Assembly (NCBI GenBank): GCA_036723975.1
Contig: DAIMGJ010000002.1
Location: 124,001-188,000 of the forward strand
Reading direction: 5' to 3'
Source: JAILEN01 sp036723975
Lineage (GTDB): Bacteria > Bacillota > Clostridia > Lachnospirales > Lachnospiraceae
Length of the DNA stretch: 64,000 bases
The notes below the pieces were generated by a model. That model ran no database searches. It saw only the letters and a program-made list of their open reading frames with translations, and was not told the DNA's origin. Position 1 is the first letter of the stretch; the number at the start of each line of letters is the position of its first letter. A program made the translations under genes and the position numbers. Positions 26,775 through 35,227 of the stretch are shown here, one piece after another.

Positions 26775-27968
26775 TTAGAGTCCGTTGCTGAACACGACCA
26801 CGTCAGATGCATGCTCGTATCCGCTGTCCCAGTCCCGTCCGTTTAATCCGGTCATTACTCCGGCAACTCTGACATATCCGGTAGACCATACAAACTGAGA
26901 AGTGTCGACAGTCAAACCGTTGTCTCTGTCGTGATCATAGTGATTGAATCCTCGGTCAGGATCGTACACTCCGCCTCCTTTGATGCGAATGTTTGCAAAC
27001 TCCGCATCTACGGAATCTCCGTCTTTTCTTGCCGCTCCTTCCACAGCGCAAAACAGTGTGCCGCTGTTGGCAAGCGATTCATTTTTCTGGGAACCAATGT
27101 ATTTATAATCTACGTAAAAATCTACAGTTCCATCGGTCTGATAAGTCATCATCATATGATGCCATTCATTGGAACCCAGCATTCCATAATGGGTATAAAT
27201 CTGACCACCTTTTCCGTTATGGGCAACGTTTTCTACCAGATAGGATGTATGTTTTGCATATGGTCCTTCCGCTTCCACATCATACTGAATACCCCAGCTG
27301 ACTGCAGATGTGGATGTCATAAATACCAGTTTTGCATGGTTTCCTGTTCCGCCACCGTTAAGTCTTACGTCCGCTTCGATGGTTGCATACGAAGGAATAT
27401 TTTCAATGCTTGGTTTGTCCGGAAGTTCTGGGATGGATACCGTTGAAAAATCCACGTTCAACGCATTCCATGCTACGCCTTCATCGTTCCAGCCTTTTTC
27501 CGCCACAATCTGGCTTACTTCTTCCGCACTGGTGGTGTAGTGATGTGCACCCACTGCCACATTTGGAAGAAAGGCACGATATAAGGTCATCGCCCCTTCA
27601 CTTGACTTTAAGGCCTGACAAAGGATACCTTCGTCGTTCCATCCATTTGCCAAACACTGAGCTCGCTCTTCGTCACTTACCGTATAGTGATGATCCCCGA
27701 GGCTTGGGTTATATAAACGATACACCGGCATGGTGTTCTCTGACTTCAACGGCGCAATCCAACCGATTCCCTCCGCATTCCATCCGGAATAATAAAGGTG
27801 TAATCGCTCTTCTGCACTGGATGTATAAAAATGCTCACCGGTCTTCGGATTAAACATACGATAAATCACCTGATAATCCGCCGATGTATTTTCCGCATGA
27901 ACCTGAATATTTCCGCATGTCAGGGTTAAGGTAAGAGCCGCCGCTAAAACCAGTCCAAATTTTCTCAT
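26775..27968 (-). CDS. Secreted protein: DUF5648 repeats plus LamG/concanavalin-like domain
   Basis: The 397-residue protein has signal peptide MRKFGLVLAAALTLTLTCG and a predicted cleavage after VHA. Three DUF5648 units (about 35-170) carry YRMFNPKTGEHFYTSSAEER, YRLYNPSLGDHHYTVSDEER and YRAFLPNVAVGAHHYTTSAE. The C-terminal part (about 185-397) is beta-rich, with YATIEADVRLNGGG, WHHMMMTYQTDGTVDFYVDY and ANIRIKGGGVYDPD, as in LamG-type carbohydrate-binding jelly rolls. It is probably a cell-surface glycan-binding protein. AAGGAG lies seven bases before the ATG. A REP pair directly precedes the gene, and its first 15 codons are repeated at 29135-29180. Confidence 0.85.
   Translation of the reverse strand: MRKFGLVLAAALTLTLTCGNIQVHAENTSADYQVIYRMFNPKTGEHFYTSSAEERLHLYYSGWNAEGIGWIAPLKSENTMPVYRLYNPSLGDHHYTVSDEERAQCLANGWNDEGILCQALKSSEGAMTLYRAFLPNVAVGAHHYTTSAEEVSQIVAEKGWNDEGVAWNALNVDFSTVSIPELPDKPSIENIPSYATIEADVRLNGGGTGNHAKLVFMTSTSAVSWGIQYDVEAEGPYAKHTSYLVENVAHNGKGGQIYTHYGMLGSNEWHHMMMTYQTDGTVDFYVDYKYIGSQKNESLANSGTLFCAVEGAARKDGDSVDAEFANIRIKGGGVYDPDRGFNHYDHDRDNGLTVDTSQFVWSTGYVRVAGVMTGLNGRDWDSGYEHASDVVVFSNGL
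27923..27968. repeat. Direct repeat copy 1 (5' end of the DUF5648/LamG gene)
   Basis: 46 bases encoding the first 15 residues of the signal peptide (minus strand). They recur with one mismatch at 29135-29180. The two copies are in the same orientation and bracket the REP pair, the RAYT gene, the terminator and REP 29093-29134. Confidence 0.9.
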
Positions 27969-27997
27969 TGTTCTACTCCTTTTTAATAGGATAAGGC

Positions 27998-28122
27998 GTG
28001 CACATGGGGTCTGACCCCGTGTGCACCCATGTGCACACTTTCACTAAGTCGCTATTCTAACATGCGTCACAAAAAAGTCAAGGACAACAAAACGTGCACA
28101 CGGGGTCAGACCCCATGTGCAC
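27998..28122. repeat. REPIN: two inverted REP palindromes downstream of the RAYT gene
   Basis: Left palindrome 27998-28026 (GTGCACATGGGGTC, T, GACCCCGTGTGCAC). Right palindrome 28094-28122 (GTGCACACGGGGTC, A, GACCCCATGTGCAC). The asymmetric central base shows that the two are in opposite orientation, the layout of a REPIN, about 125 bp in all. The element ends six bases before the RAYT stop codon. Confidence 0.88.
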
Positions 28123-28128
28123 GCCGAC

Positions 28129-28887
28129 TCAATTTGCCTTTATCGCCTTTTCTATTTGTCTTCTGGATATCCCGGTTAATCTGCACAATTGTCGTAAAGA
28201 AACACCGGCTTCTTTTAATCGTTGAATCGATTGGTTAAACCTTTCCGCATCTTTTGTCTGTTCAAAATCCGGCATCAATTTTCCAAACTCTTTGACAATC
28301 ATTTCTTTTGCAATCTCATCCGTGTATCTTTTTCTCGTCTTTTCGTTCTCGAGGCATTTATCATTTGCTCTTGTCAAAAGATATTCTTTTAGCTCCGATT
28401 GCCCCACCGCATTTTGCACCGGTCTGATGTCCGTAATCTTTGGCTTGTTATAAATATATTCTTTTCCACTGCCAAAAACATAATTCTCAGGTGAGTCAAC
28501 CATTCCGGCCTTAACAGGATTCCATATGATGTAACGTAACACCGTCAAGAAATACCCCCTGTCGTCAACCGGCTCACTTTCAAAACGATCCTGAAAAAGA
28601 TGACCCGTTCTTTCGTATTTTTCATTGTACCAATGTGCAAATGCACAACCTATTCTTTTTACAACCTGATCCAGCGGCTCCTCATTTACTCTAAGAAGCA
28701 AATGAACATGATTTCCCATCAGGCAGTATGCGTATAACGTAAACCCCGAGGATATTTTATATCTCTTAAGAAGGTAGACAAACTTTAAATTGTCCTCCTC
28801 ATCATAAAATATCTGTTGTCGATTTACGCCTCGCAACATAACATGATAGATGTTAGAATAACTCTCTTTTCTTCTTTGCCTTGCCAA
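28129..28887 (-). CDS. REP-associated tyrosine transposase (RAYT, Y1/HUH family)
   Basis: The 252-residue protein has an N-terminal Y1-transposase domain (about 1-160) with YHVMLRGVNRQQIF, the HUH-type metal motif MGNHVHLLLR and a following LRYIIWNPVKAG. The catalytic Tyr is probably in this last helix. The C-terminal 90 residues include a helix-turn-helix-like segment SLRQLCRLTGISRRQIEKA. Such proteins are single-copy, are not flanked by IS ends, and spread short REP palindromes. Here REPs lie on both sides. The start is TTG 28887, with GGAGAGG about nine bases upstream. No other IS200 component is present. Confidence 0.9.
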   Translation of the reverse strand: MARQRRKESYSNIYHVMLRGVNRQQIFYDEEDNLKFVYLLKRYKISSGFTLYAYCLMGNHVHLLLRVNEEPLDQVVKRIGCAFAHWYNEKYERTGHLFQDRFESEPVDDRGYFLTVLRYIIWNPVKAGMVDSPENYVFGSGKEYIYNKPKITDIRPVQNAVGQSELKEYLLTRANDKCLENEKTRKRYTDEIAKEMIVKEFGKLMPDFEQTKDAERFNQSIQRLKEAGVSLRQLCRLTGISRRQIEKAIKAN

Positions 28888-29000
28888 TAAGCAACACCTC
28901 TCCTTTCATATGTTTAAACTAGGGAATGAATTTGATTTTTAAGGAATTCCAAGGGATTTCTTCTAACGAGAAAAGGCATTCGACTCGAACTTTAGAATAT

Positions 29001-29037
29001 AAAAAAGCCTTGATGAGAGAATTCTACTCTCATCAAG
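29001..29037 (-). terminator. Strong intrinsic terminator downstream of the metal ABC transporter genes
   Basis: An 11-bp perfect stem CTTGATGAGAG (29027-29037 read on minus) with CTCTCATCAAG (29009-29019), a 7-base loop, then TTTTTT. It lies about 160 bases after the permease stop and before the RAYT gene. The rest of 28888-29194 holds a REP (29093-29134), the signal-peptide repeat copy and A/T-rich sequence. Confidence 0.88.
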
Positions 29038-29092
29038 ACCTGTTTACAATAATATCGCGCAATAATTAATAAATTTTTAATAATTTAAAAGC

Positions 29093-29134
29093 GTGCACAT
29101 GGGGTCAGACCCCATGTGCAGACCCCGTGTGCAC
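29093..29134. repeat. REP palindrome plus half-REP upstream of the RAYT gene
   Basis: A complete palindrome (GTGCACATGGGGTC, A, GACCCCATGTGCA; 29093-29120) is directly followed by a second right half (GACCCCGTGTGCAC; 29121-29134). This fused REP and half-REP suggests a recombination or excision scar at the edge of the RAYT segment. Confidence 0.85.
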
Positions 29135-29180
29135 GGGTTAAGGTAAGAGCCGCCGCTAAAACCAATCCAAATTTTCTCAT
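29135..29180. repeat. Direct repeat copy 2 (orphan signal-peptide start)
   Basis: 46 bases matching 27923-27968 with one mismatch. It encodes MRKFGLVLAAALTLT on the minus strand and then runs straight into a REP half. It has no further gene behind it, so it is a truncated duplicate of the 5' end of the DUF5648/LamG gene. Confidence 0.88.
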
Positions 29181-29194
29181 AACATCTGTCTACT

Positions 29195-30025
29195 TTATCT
29201 CATTCTCCCAACCAATGTAAATATTGCAAATCCCAGGATGTCCACGGCTACAATGGTAGCACCCACCGGAGTGCCGGCCAAGATAGAAATTAATAGTCCC
29301 GCAATTGCACACACGACAGAAAAGATTGCTGAGCAAACAGTTACGGATTTAAAACTCTTAAACACTCGCATTGCAGACAGTGCCGGGAAGATGACGAGGG
29401 CCGATATTAATAATGAGCCCACCAGATTCATGGCCAACACAATGACTGCTGCGATTAGGACTGCGATTAGCAAATTATATGCATCGGTTTTTGTTCCCAC
29501 TGCCTTTGCAAAATTTTCATCAAAAGTAACAGAAAAAATCTTGTGATAGAAAACCGCAAATACGGCAATCACTACGGCTGCGATTCCGATGCAAAGCCAC
29601 ACTTCTTTTCCTGTAATCGTCAAGATTGAAGTCGATCCAAAGAGTGTGGTACACACATCTCCCGCCACGTTGGCAGATGAACTAAATACGTTCATAAGTA
29701 AATAACCGAATGCCAATGCCCCAACGGAAAACATGGCGATGGCTGCATCACCGTTAATCTTTTTATTCTGTCCCGTGCGAAGAAGTAAAATCGCCGCAAG
29801 AACTGTAATGGGTAATACGATAAGCATGTTGTTGGATAAGTTTAAAACGCTTGCAATGGCAATACCGCCGAAGGCCACATGAGAAAGGCCGTCTCCCAAG
29901 AAAGAGAAGCGTTTCAGCACGAGGGTAACTCCAAGCAATGATGCGCAAAGTGCAATTAAGATTCCTACGATAAATGCATATCTTACGAAGGGGTAGGAAA
30001 AATATAACTGTAAAGTTTCTAACAT
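29195..30025 (-). CDS. Zinc/manganese-type ABC transporter permease
   Basis: The 276-residue protein has about eight membrane helices, of the ABC-3 family (ZnuB/MntB/AdcB). Family landmarks are RYAFIVGILIALCASLLGV, RFSFLGDGLSHVAFGG with the conserved GDGLSH, and AMNLVGSLLISALVIFPAL. It imports a divalent metal together with the ATPase encoded directly upstream (TAAATG junction). No substrate-binding protein gene is next to it, so the partner must be elsewhere. Zinc versus manganese cannot be decided. Confidence 0.9.
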   Translation of the reverse strand: MLETLQLYFSYPFVRYAFIVGILIALCASLLGVTLVLKRFSFLGDGLSHVAFGGIAIASVLNLSNNMLIVLPITVLAAILLLRTGQNKKINGDAAIAMFSVGALAFGYLLMNVFSSSANVAGDVCTTLFGSTSILTITGKEVWLCIGIAAVVIAVFAVFYHKIFSVTFDENFAKAVGTKTDAYNLLIAVLIAAVIVLAMNLVGSLLISALVIFPALSAMRVFKSFKSVTVCSAIFSVVCAIAGLLISILAGTPVGATIVAVDILGFAIFTLVGRMR

Positions 30026-30859
30026 TTACTTTTCCTCCTTTCGTCTGTATGAGGCGTCGTACGGAACGTCGTCCTTGGCGGGTGCCGTTCTCTTTCTATC
30101 TTCAGCGACGTTGATTCGCGCTACGTTGTCGAGTTCGCAAACTCTTGTATCTGCGAAGGTTTTCTTTTCTTTTAAGAGGTAGTGCTGACCGATGGGGCTT
30201 TCTTCAAACTCCTCGGTTGTTCCAAAAAAGTAGGTGCTTCCCATATGCAAAATATGACTTGCAAAATGAAGTGACGCATGGACATCATGAGAAATCATAA
30301 TCACCGTTACGCCCTCTTTATTTAAGGAACGAATAATGCGATACATCTGCGTCTGGGCAGAAGGATCCAAGCCGCTTACCGGCTCATCCAAAAGCAAAAT
30401 CTTTTTGGTTGCGCAAAGTGCACGGGCTAAAAGCACGCGTTGCTGCTGTCCTCCGGAAAGCTCACGATAGCATCTGTTTTTTAAATCCGTGATACCGAGA
30501 CGTTCCATATTTTTTGCCGCCTCTTTTTTCTCTGCAGGAGAGTAAAATGGGCGAAATCCCATCTGTCCCTGAAATCCGGATAAAACAATCTCTTTTACCG
30601 AAGCAGGAAAATCTTTTTGCACGATGGTCTGCTGCGGCAGATATCCAATCTGTCTGGCGGTTAATCCGTCGCCGTACTCAATGTCTCCGGAAATCGGTTT
30701 TTGCAATCCCAAAAGAGTGCGCATCAAAGTAGACTTTCCGGAACCATTCTCACCGACGATACACAGATAGTCTCCGCTATTCACTTCAAAATTTAATCGT
30801 TCTACCAGGATATCGCCTTCGTATCCCAAGCTTAATTCTTTAACTTTTACCTCTGCCAT
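30026..30859 (-). CDS. Zinc/manganese-type ABC transporter ATP-binding protein
   Basis: The 277-residue protein has Walker A VGENGSGKST, signature ELSGGQQQRVLLARAL, Walker B LLLDEPVSGLD and switch ISHD. The C-terminal 50 residues (ENARINVAEDRKRTAP and a basic end) are an extension beyond the ATPase core. It is the first gene of the metal-transporter pair and lies 74 bases downstream of the exporter genes, so it may share their promoter. That gap contains a second, imperfect copy of the exporter's last codons (NxQFA-stop). Confidence 0.9.
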   Translation of the reverse strand: MAEVKVKELSLGYEGDILVERLNFEVNSGDYLCIVGENGSGKSTLMRTLLGLQKPISGDIEYGDGLTARQIGYLPQQTIVQKDFPASVKEIVLSGFQGQMGFRPFYSPAEKKEAAKNMERLGITDLKNRCYRELSGGQQQRVLLARALCATKKILLLDEPVSGLDPSAQTQMYRIIRSLNKEGVTVIMISHDVHASLHFASHILHMGSTYFFGTTEEFEESPIGQHYLLKEKKTFADTRVCELDNVARINVAEDRKRTAPAKDDVPYDASYRRKEEK

Positions 30860-30933
30860 AATTTATCCTCAGCCTCAGCCACAGGGCCTTGCTTTTATTC
30901 TATGCAAACTGACAGTTATCCTGTTTCCTTACG

Positions 30934-32655
30934 TTACGCAAACTGACTGTTATAAAGAGTAGCATATTTTCCGTTTTTCTTCATCAACTCTTTATGGTTG
31001 CCCTGCTCTAAAACAGAACCGTTTTCCATATATAAAATCACATCCGCATCCAAAATTGTGGAAAGGCGATGGGCTACAATAAAGGTGGTACGCCCTTCCA
31101 TAATCTTGGCATAAGCGGATTGAATGAGCATCTCCGTACGGGTATCGATGGAGGATGTTGCCTCATCCAGAATCAGCATGGGCGGCTTCGCCAGAAGAAG
31201 TCTTGCGATACACAAAAGCTGCCGCTGTCCATGAGAAAGATTTTCGCCCTCGCCGGTGATGAGGCTGTCATACCCTTTTGGCATACGACGAATAAACTCA
31301 TGGGCATGTGCCGCTTTGCAAGCCTCGATGACTTCCTCTCGGGTGGCGTTAGGTTTTCCCATCTTTACATTTTCCAAAACCGTAGCTTCTTTTAGCCAGG
31401 TCTCCTGCAGCACCATTCCGAACTGACTTCGCAGTTCATAGCGAGATACATCTTTAATATTGATGCCATCCACAAATACGCCACCGGCATCCACTTCATA
31501 AAATCGCATAAGCAAATTGATAAAGGTGGTTTTGCCCGCACCGGTTGGGCCTACTATAGCCACGCGCTGTCCCGGTTCGACTTTCAGATTCAAATCGCGA
31601 ATCAAAGGTTTCTCCGGAACGTAAGAAAAGTCCACGTGCTTAAACTCAATACGTCCCGGGTTTTCGATTTCTTTTGTACCTTCATCTACCACCGGATCGC
31701 TGTCAATCAAATCAAAAAGTCGGCCTCCGCATACAAAGGCATTTTGAATCTCGGTGATGACTCCGGTGATTTCATTAAATGGTTTTGAATACTCTCTGGC
31801 GTACCCTAAAAATGAGGTGAGTGCACCAACCGTAATTCCTCCTGACATGGCCACAAAAGATCCAGCCACAATTACTCCGGCATAGATTAATGAGTTAATA
31901 AATCTGGTTCCCGGATTGGTAAGGGAAGAATAAAAGGTAGCCTTTAGAGAATACTCTGTCAGCGCATCGTTTAGTTTAAAAAACGCCTCCTCGTTTTCTT
32001 CCACGTAATCAAAACGTTTTAACAGGCTGTGCTGAGAAACACCCTCGCGCACATGCTCTGTCACTTCTCCTCTGGCGATTGCCTGCTTGGAAAAATAGCG
32101 CTTGCTTTTTTCCGCTACAAACTTTGCAAACAAAAAGGATAGTGGCGTCAGAGCCACAACCACAAGTGCAATGGTCACATTGATTTTCATCATAAACACA
32201 ATGGTTCCCACAATGGTCATCACGCCTGTGAAAAATTGATTAAATCCCAACAACATTCCATCAGAAAAACTATCCGCATCCGTAATGATACGGCTCACGT
32301 AGTCACCCTGAGATGCCGCATCCATTTTCTTTAAAGGAATGTAGAGCGTCTTTTGAAAAGCTCGCTCTCGCAAATCCAACGTCAACTTATAGCAGATGTA
32401 ATTGTTGACGCGGCTCATGAAAAACTGTGACAGCGCCGTGCCAAAAATCACCGCCAGCATCTTTCGAAGGATTGCGTAAAGTGCCGCAAAATCCACTGCC
32501 TGCGTTGCAGTTCCACGACTGCCCACCATGGTATCAACCGCCCGGCCGATATATATCGGAACCAAAAGCGTACAAAACACAGCTACCGCTGCAAGCAGCA
32601 AACTTATCACTATATGAAATTTATAAGGAGATAATTCTTTTAAAACTCGCTTCAT
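30934..32655 (-). CDS. ABC exporter half-transporter with non-canonical signature (LSHGQ)
   Basis: The 573-residue protein has six membrane helices (about 15-310) and an ATPase domain (about 335-570) with Walker A VAIVGPTGAGKTT, Walker B LILDEATSSIDT with the catalytic Glu, and switch VAHRLSTI. The signature reads LSHGQRQ instead of LSGGQ. It lies directly after the other half-transporter at 32658-34415, two bases apart. The pair forms a heterodimeric exporter of the multidrug/lipid type. The Walker motifs here, with the intact signature of the partner, make the working ATP site. Confidence 0.92.
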   Translation of the reverse strand: MKRVLKELSPYKFHIVISLLLAAVAVFCTLLVPIYIGRAVDTMVGSRGTATQAVDFAALYAILRKMLAVIFGTALSQFFMSRVNNYICYKLTLDLRERAFQKTLYIPLKKMDAASQGDYVSRIITDADSFSDGMLLGFNQFFTGVMTIVGTIVFMMKINVTIALVVVALTPLSFLFAKFVAEKSKRYFSKQAIARGEVTEHVREGVSQHSLLKRFDYVEENEEAFFKLNDALTEYSLKATFYSSLTNPGTRFINSLIYAGVIVAGSFVAMSGGITVGALTSFLGYAREYSKPFNEITGVITEIQNAFVCGGRLFDLIDSDPVVDEGTKEIENPGRIEFKHVDFSYVPEKPLIRDLNLKVEPGQRVAIVGPTGAGKTTFINLLMRFYEVDAGGVFVDGINIKDVSRYELRSQFGMVLQETWLKEATVLENVKMGKPNATREEVIEACKAAHAHEFIRRMPKGYDSLITGEGENLSHGQRQLLCIARLLLAKPPMLILDEATSSIDTRTEMLIQSAYAKIMEGRTTFIVAHRLSTILDADVILYMENGSVLEQGNHKELMKKNGKYATLYNSQFA

Positions 32656-32657
32656 AT

Positions 32658-34415
32658 TTACTCCTTAGGAAACTGGCAATAATAAATTTCCTGATACGTC
32701 GGGCAGGTTGCGATAAGTTCCTCGTGAGTCCCGAGGCCGACTGCCCGTCCGTCTTCTAACACAAGGACACCATCCGCATCAATACAAGAGGACGCGCGTT
32801 GTGAGATGAAAAGAATCGTCGGGTGCCAAGGCAAATTCTTTAATGCATCGCGAAGTCTGCGCTCTGTTCCCAAATCCAAGGCGGATGCACTATCATCTAA
32901 GATTATTATTTCCGGTTTTTTCACCAGGGCACGTGCAATAGTTAAGCGCTGTCTCTGACCACCGGAAAAATTATTTCCGCGCCGTCCGACTCTGGTAGCA
33001 AGTCCGTCTTTTTCTTTCATCACTTCCGCAATCTGGGCTGTTTCCAGCGCTTCCCACATTTCTTCTTCGGTCGCATCTTTCTTTGACATCTTCAAATTGG
33101 ATTCCACGGTTCCGGCGAACAATTCCGCACGCTGGGGAACCACACCGATGAGCCGAGCGATTTCCGAATCCGAATATGTATTTACATTGCGTCCGTCAAT
33201 CAACACTTCACCGGAAGTCGCTTCATATGCATGTTCAAGCATCAGCATCAGGGAGGATTTTCCGGATCCGGTACCACCAATGATTGTAAAGAAGTCGCCA
33301 CGCTTCAGCTCAAAGTTAATATCTTCAACCACATTCTCTTGTCCGTCCGGATAAGCAAACGCAACATTGGAAAAAGAGACGTGAAAGCGTGGATGGCGTG
33401 CACAAGGGGTCAGACCCCGTGTGCTCCGTGTGCTCGTGCACATGGGGTCTGACCCCTTGTGCACGCCATCCACGCTTTCTGTCTTCATTACTTCTTCCAG
33501 TCGATCCACAGAAGCAAAAGCACGGGTGAGCAAAAGTATGGTATTCGCGAACTTCAAAAGCTCAACCAAAATCTGCGACATGTAATTGGTGAGCGCTACC
33601 ACCTCGCCCTGGTTGAGGTGTCCGGCATTGACTTGAATGCCACTGTAATACAAAAGTGCAACTACACCAAGGTTTACCGCAACGTAAGTCAGCGGATTTA
33701 AAAGTACGGAGATTCGTCCCGTAGCAATTTGCTGACCATACAAATCGGATGCAGCCGCTGAGAACTCTTCGTACTCACTTTTTTCCCGACGGAATCCGCG
33801 GATCACACGAACACCGGAGATATTTTCGTTTACCTGCGTAAACAATCGCTCCAGCGCTTTTTGAATCTTTTTATATCGTGGCAGTGTCGACTTCATAATC
33901 CCATAGATAATCAGCGCCAACACTCCAATGACTACAATAAAAATCACAGACGCTTTTGCATCCACAACACACGACATTACAAATGCACCAAAGACAATAA
34001 AGGGAGAACGAAGGAACAAACGAAGCACCATATTGATTCCGTTTTGCACCTGGTTGATATCATTTGTTAATCGCGTAATCAACTTTGCATCCCCAAAATA
34101 ATTCATGGCAGCATCCGAAAACGAGCCGATTTTTATATACAAATCCCGACGCATTTTTGATGCGGAATAAATCGCCGCCTTTGCCGCAAAATATTGTGCA
34201 GTGACAGCAGTCACTACGCCCACTACCGCAAGCAAAAGCAAAACCCCACTCATACGAAGGAGATAACCTTCATCTCCCAGTAAAATTCCTTTATTAATTA
34301 TGGACGCAACAACAAGAGGCACCAACAGTTCAAAAATTGCCTCAAGCATTTTGAAAAGTGGTGCCAATATGGTTTCTTTTTTGTATTCACTTAAATAAGA
34401 TAATACAAATCTCAT
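32658..34415 (-). CDS. ABC exporter half-transporter with degenerate Walker B and in-frame REPIN insertion
   Basis: The 585-residue protein has six membrane helices (about 15-310) and an ATPase domain with Walker A FFTIIGGTGSGKSS, intact signature NFSGGQRQRLTIARAL and Walker B IIILDDSASALD. Asp replaces the catalytic Glu, the hallmark of the non-hydrolysing half of asymmetric heterodimers such as TM287/288 or BmrCD. Between the membrane and ATPase domains, residues about 315-345 (HKGSDPMCTSTR through GLTPCARHPR) are encoded by a 97-bp REP hairpin at 33383-33479. The frame stays open through it, so the product carries an unnatural linker with two Cys. It lies two bases downstream of the lipoprotein gene. 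Confidence 0.92.
   Translation of the reverse strand: MRFVLSYLSEYKKETILAPLFKMLEAIFELLVPLVVASIINKGILLGDEGYLLRMSGVLLLLAVVGVVTAVTAQYFAAKAAIYSASKMRRDLYIKIGSFSDAAMNYFGDAKLITRLTNDINQVQNGINMVLRLFLRSPFIVFGAFVMSCVVDAKASVIFIVVIGVLALIIYGIMKSTLPRYKKIQKALERLFTQVNENISGVRVIRGFRREKSEYEEFSAAASDLYGQQIATGRISVLLNPLTYVAVNLGVVALLYYSGIQVNAGHLNQGEVVALTNYMSQILVELLKFANTILLLTRAFASVDRLEEVMKTESVDGVHKGSDPMCTSTRSTRGLTPCARHPRFHVSFSNVAFAYPDGQENVVEDINFELKRGDFFTIIGGTGSGKSSLMLMLEHAYEATSGEVLIDGRNVNTYSDSEIARLIGVVPQRAELFAGTVESNLKMSKKDATEEEMWEALETAQIAEVMKEKDGLATRVGRRGNNFSGGQRQRLTIARALVKKPEIIILDDSASALDLGTERRLRDALKNLPWHPTILFISQRASSCIDADGVLVLEDGRAVGLGTHEELIATCPTYQEIYYCQFPKE
33383..33479. repeat. REPIN inside the ABC exporter gene
   Basis: Perfect 36-bp inverted repeat arms at 33383-33418 and 33444-33479 around a 25-base centre. 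Each arm holds one GGGGTCxGACCCC palindrome with GTGCAC-type flanks, as in the REPs at the RAYT gene. It lies in the linker between the two domains of the protein and adds whole codons. Confidence 0.92.
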
Positions 34416-34417
34416 TC

Positions 34418-35128
34418 TTATTCCTCGGTGGTCTCCTCAGTTGCGGTTACAAACTTATTTTCAAACGCAACTTTCTTCCACTGTTTTTCATCGACAGTCC
34501 AGGTAAGTTCTGCTTCCCATTCTGCCTTTACCTGATCAAAGTAAGACTCGGTTTCTGCAACCTCCTCTGTCTCTGCATCTTCTGTTTCTGTATCCGCTGT
34601 TTCTGCGTCAGTCTCTTTGGTATCTTCCGGAGCCTGCGCATCCACCGCCTCTTTTACCAAAACATAATAAGTACGATATGTCAAATAATCACGAACATAA
34701 TCTTCTTTTGCGCCCAGTTCTTCAATGGCACGATCACCGTTATCTTTCATAAACTGTTTTGCTGCCGCATCAATGGCTGCAACCTGCTCATCGGTTAGTT
34801 CCACACCGTAATCTGATGCATGCGCTTTGCAAAGATAATAGGTTTTCATCTCATCCAAAACGGAATCCTTGGTATCTTCTTCCATGGTATTTCCGTTGCC
34901 ATACATATCATTATTCCAGAATCCATCGGACAATACGCTTCCGTAATAACCGTCATACATAGCCTGTGTATAGCGAGCCACAAAATTTCCATATCCCAAG
35001 GAAATACTATCCGTGGCTCCGTCATTTGTAATGGTAATAAGTGTTGCATTCTGATTAATCCCGCAACCTGCCAAAAGTGCTACAGATGCAAGTACAACTG
35101 CACACATTTTAAAAACTCTGTTTTTCAT
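34418..35128 (-). CDS. Lipoprotein with SurA/PrsA-N-like helical domain
   Basis: About 236 residues. I chose ATG 35128 (GGAGG ten bases upstream), which gives signal peptide MKNRVFKMCAVVLASVALLA ending in lipobox LLAGC, lipidated at Cys22. The mature part is helical, with ISLGYGNFVARYTQAMYD, GVELTDEQVAAIDAAAKQFM and REYVRDYLTYRTYYVLVKEA-like spacing. This resembles the N-terminal chaperone region of SurA/PrsA/trigger-factor-like proteins, but no PPIase domain follows. The end is acidic and Thr/Glu-rich. It is probably an extracytoplasmic folding factor or an exporter accessory, since the exporter genes follow three bases downstream. Confidence 0.8.
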   Translation of the reverse strand: MKNRVFKMCAVVLASVALLAGCGINQNATLITITNDGATDSISLGYGNFVARYTQAMYDGYYGSVLSDGFWNNDMYGNGNTMEEDTKDSVLDEMKTYYLCKAHASDYGVELTDEQVAAIDAAAKQFMKDNGDRAIEELGAKEDYVRDYLTYRTYYVLVKEAVDAQAPEDTKETDAETADTETEDAETEEVAETESYFDQVKAEWEAELTWTVDEKQWKKVAFENKFVTATEETTEE

Positions 35129-35189
35129 TCTTTTATAACCTCCAACATGCTTATGGGCTTTTTGCCCAAAGCAATACATAACAAAATGT

Positions 35190-35217
35190 ATTATACCATT
35201 TAAAAACTATTTCTCAA
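35190..35217 (-). promoter_or_regulatory. Promoter for lipoprotein / ABC exporter genes
   Basis: Minus strand TTGAGA (35212-35217), a 16-base spacer and TATAAT (35190-35195). The predicted start is at about 35183, with a 55-base leader before the lipoprotein ATG. The leader holds a small GGGC/GCCC hairpin. Confidence 0.65.
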
Positions 35218-35227
35218 GGAAAGAAAC

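Noticed and set aside
27998..29134. CRISPR array near the RAYT
   Set aside because: The repeats are palindromes in opposite orientations with unequal gaps and no spacers or cas genes; they fit REP/REPIN elements.
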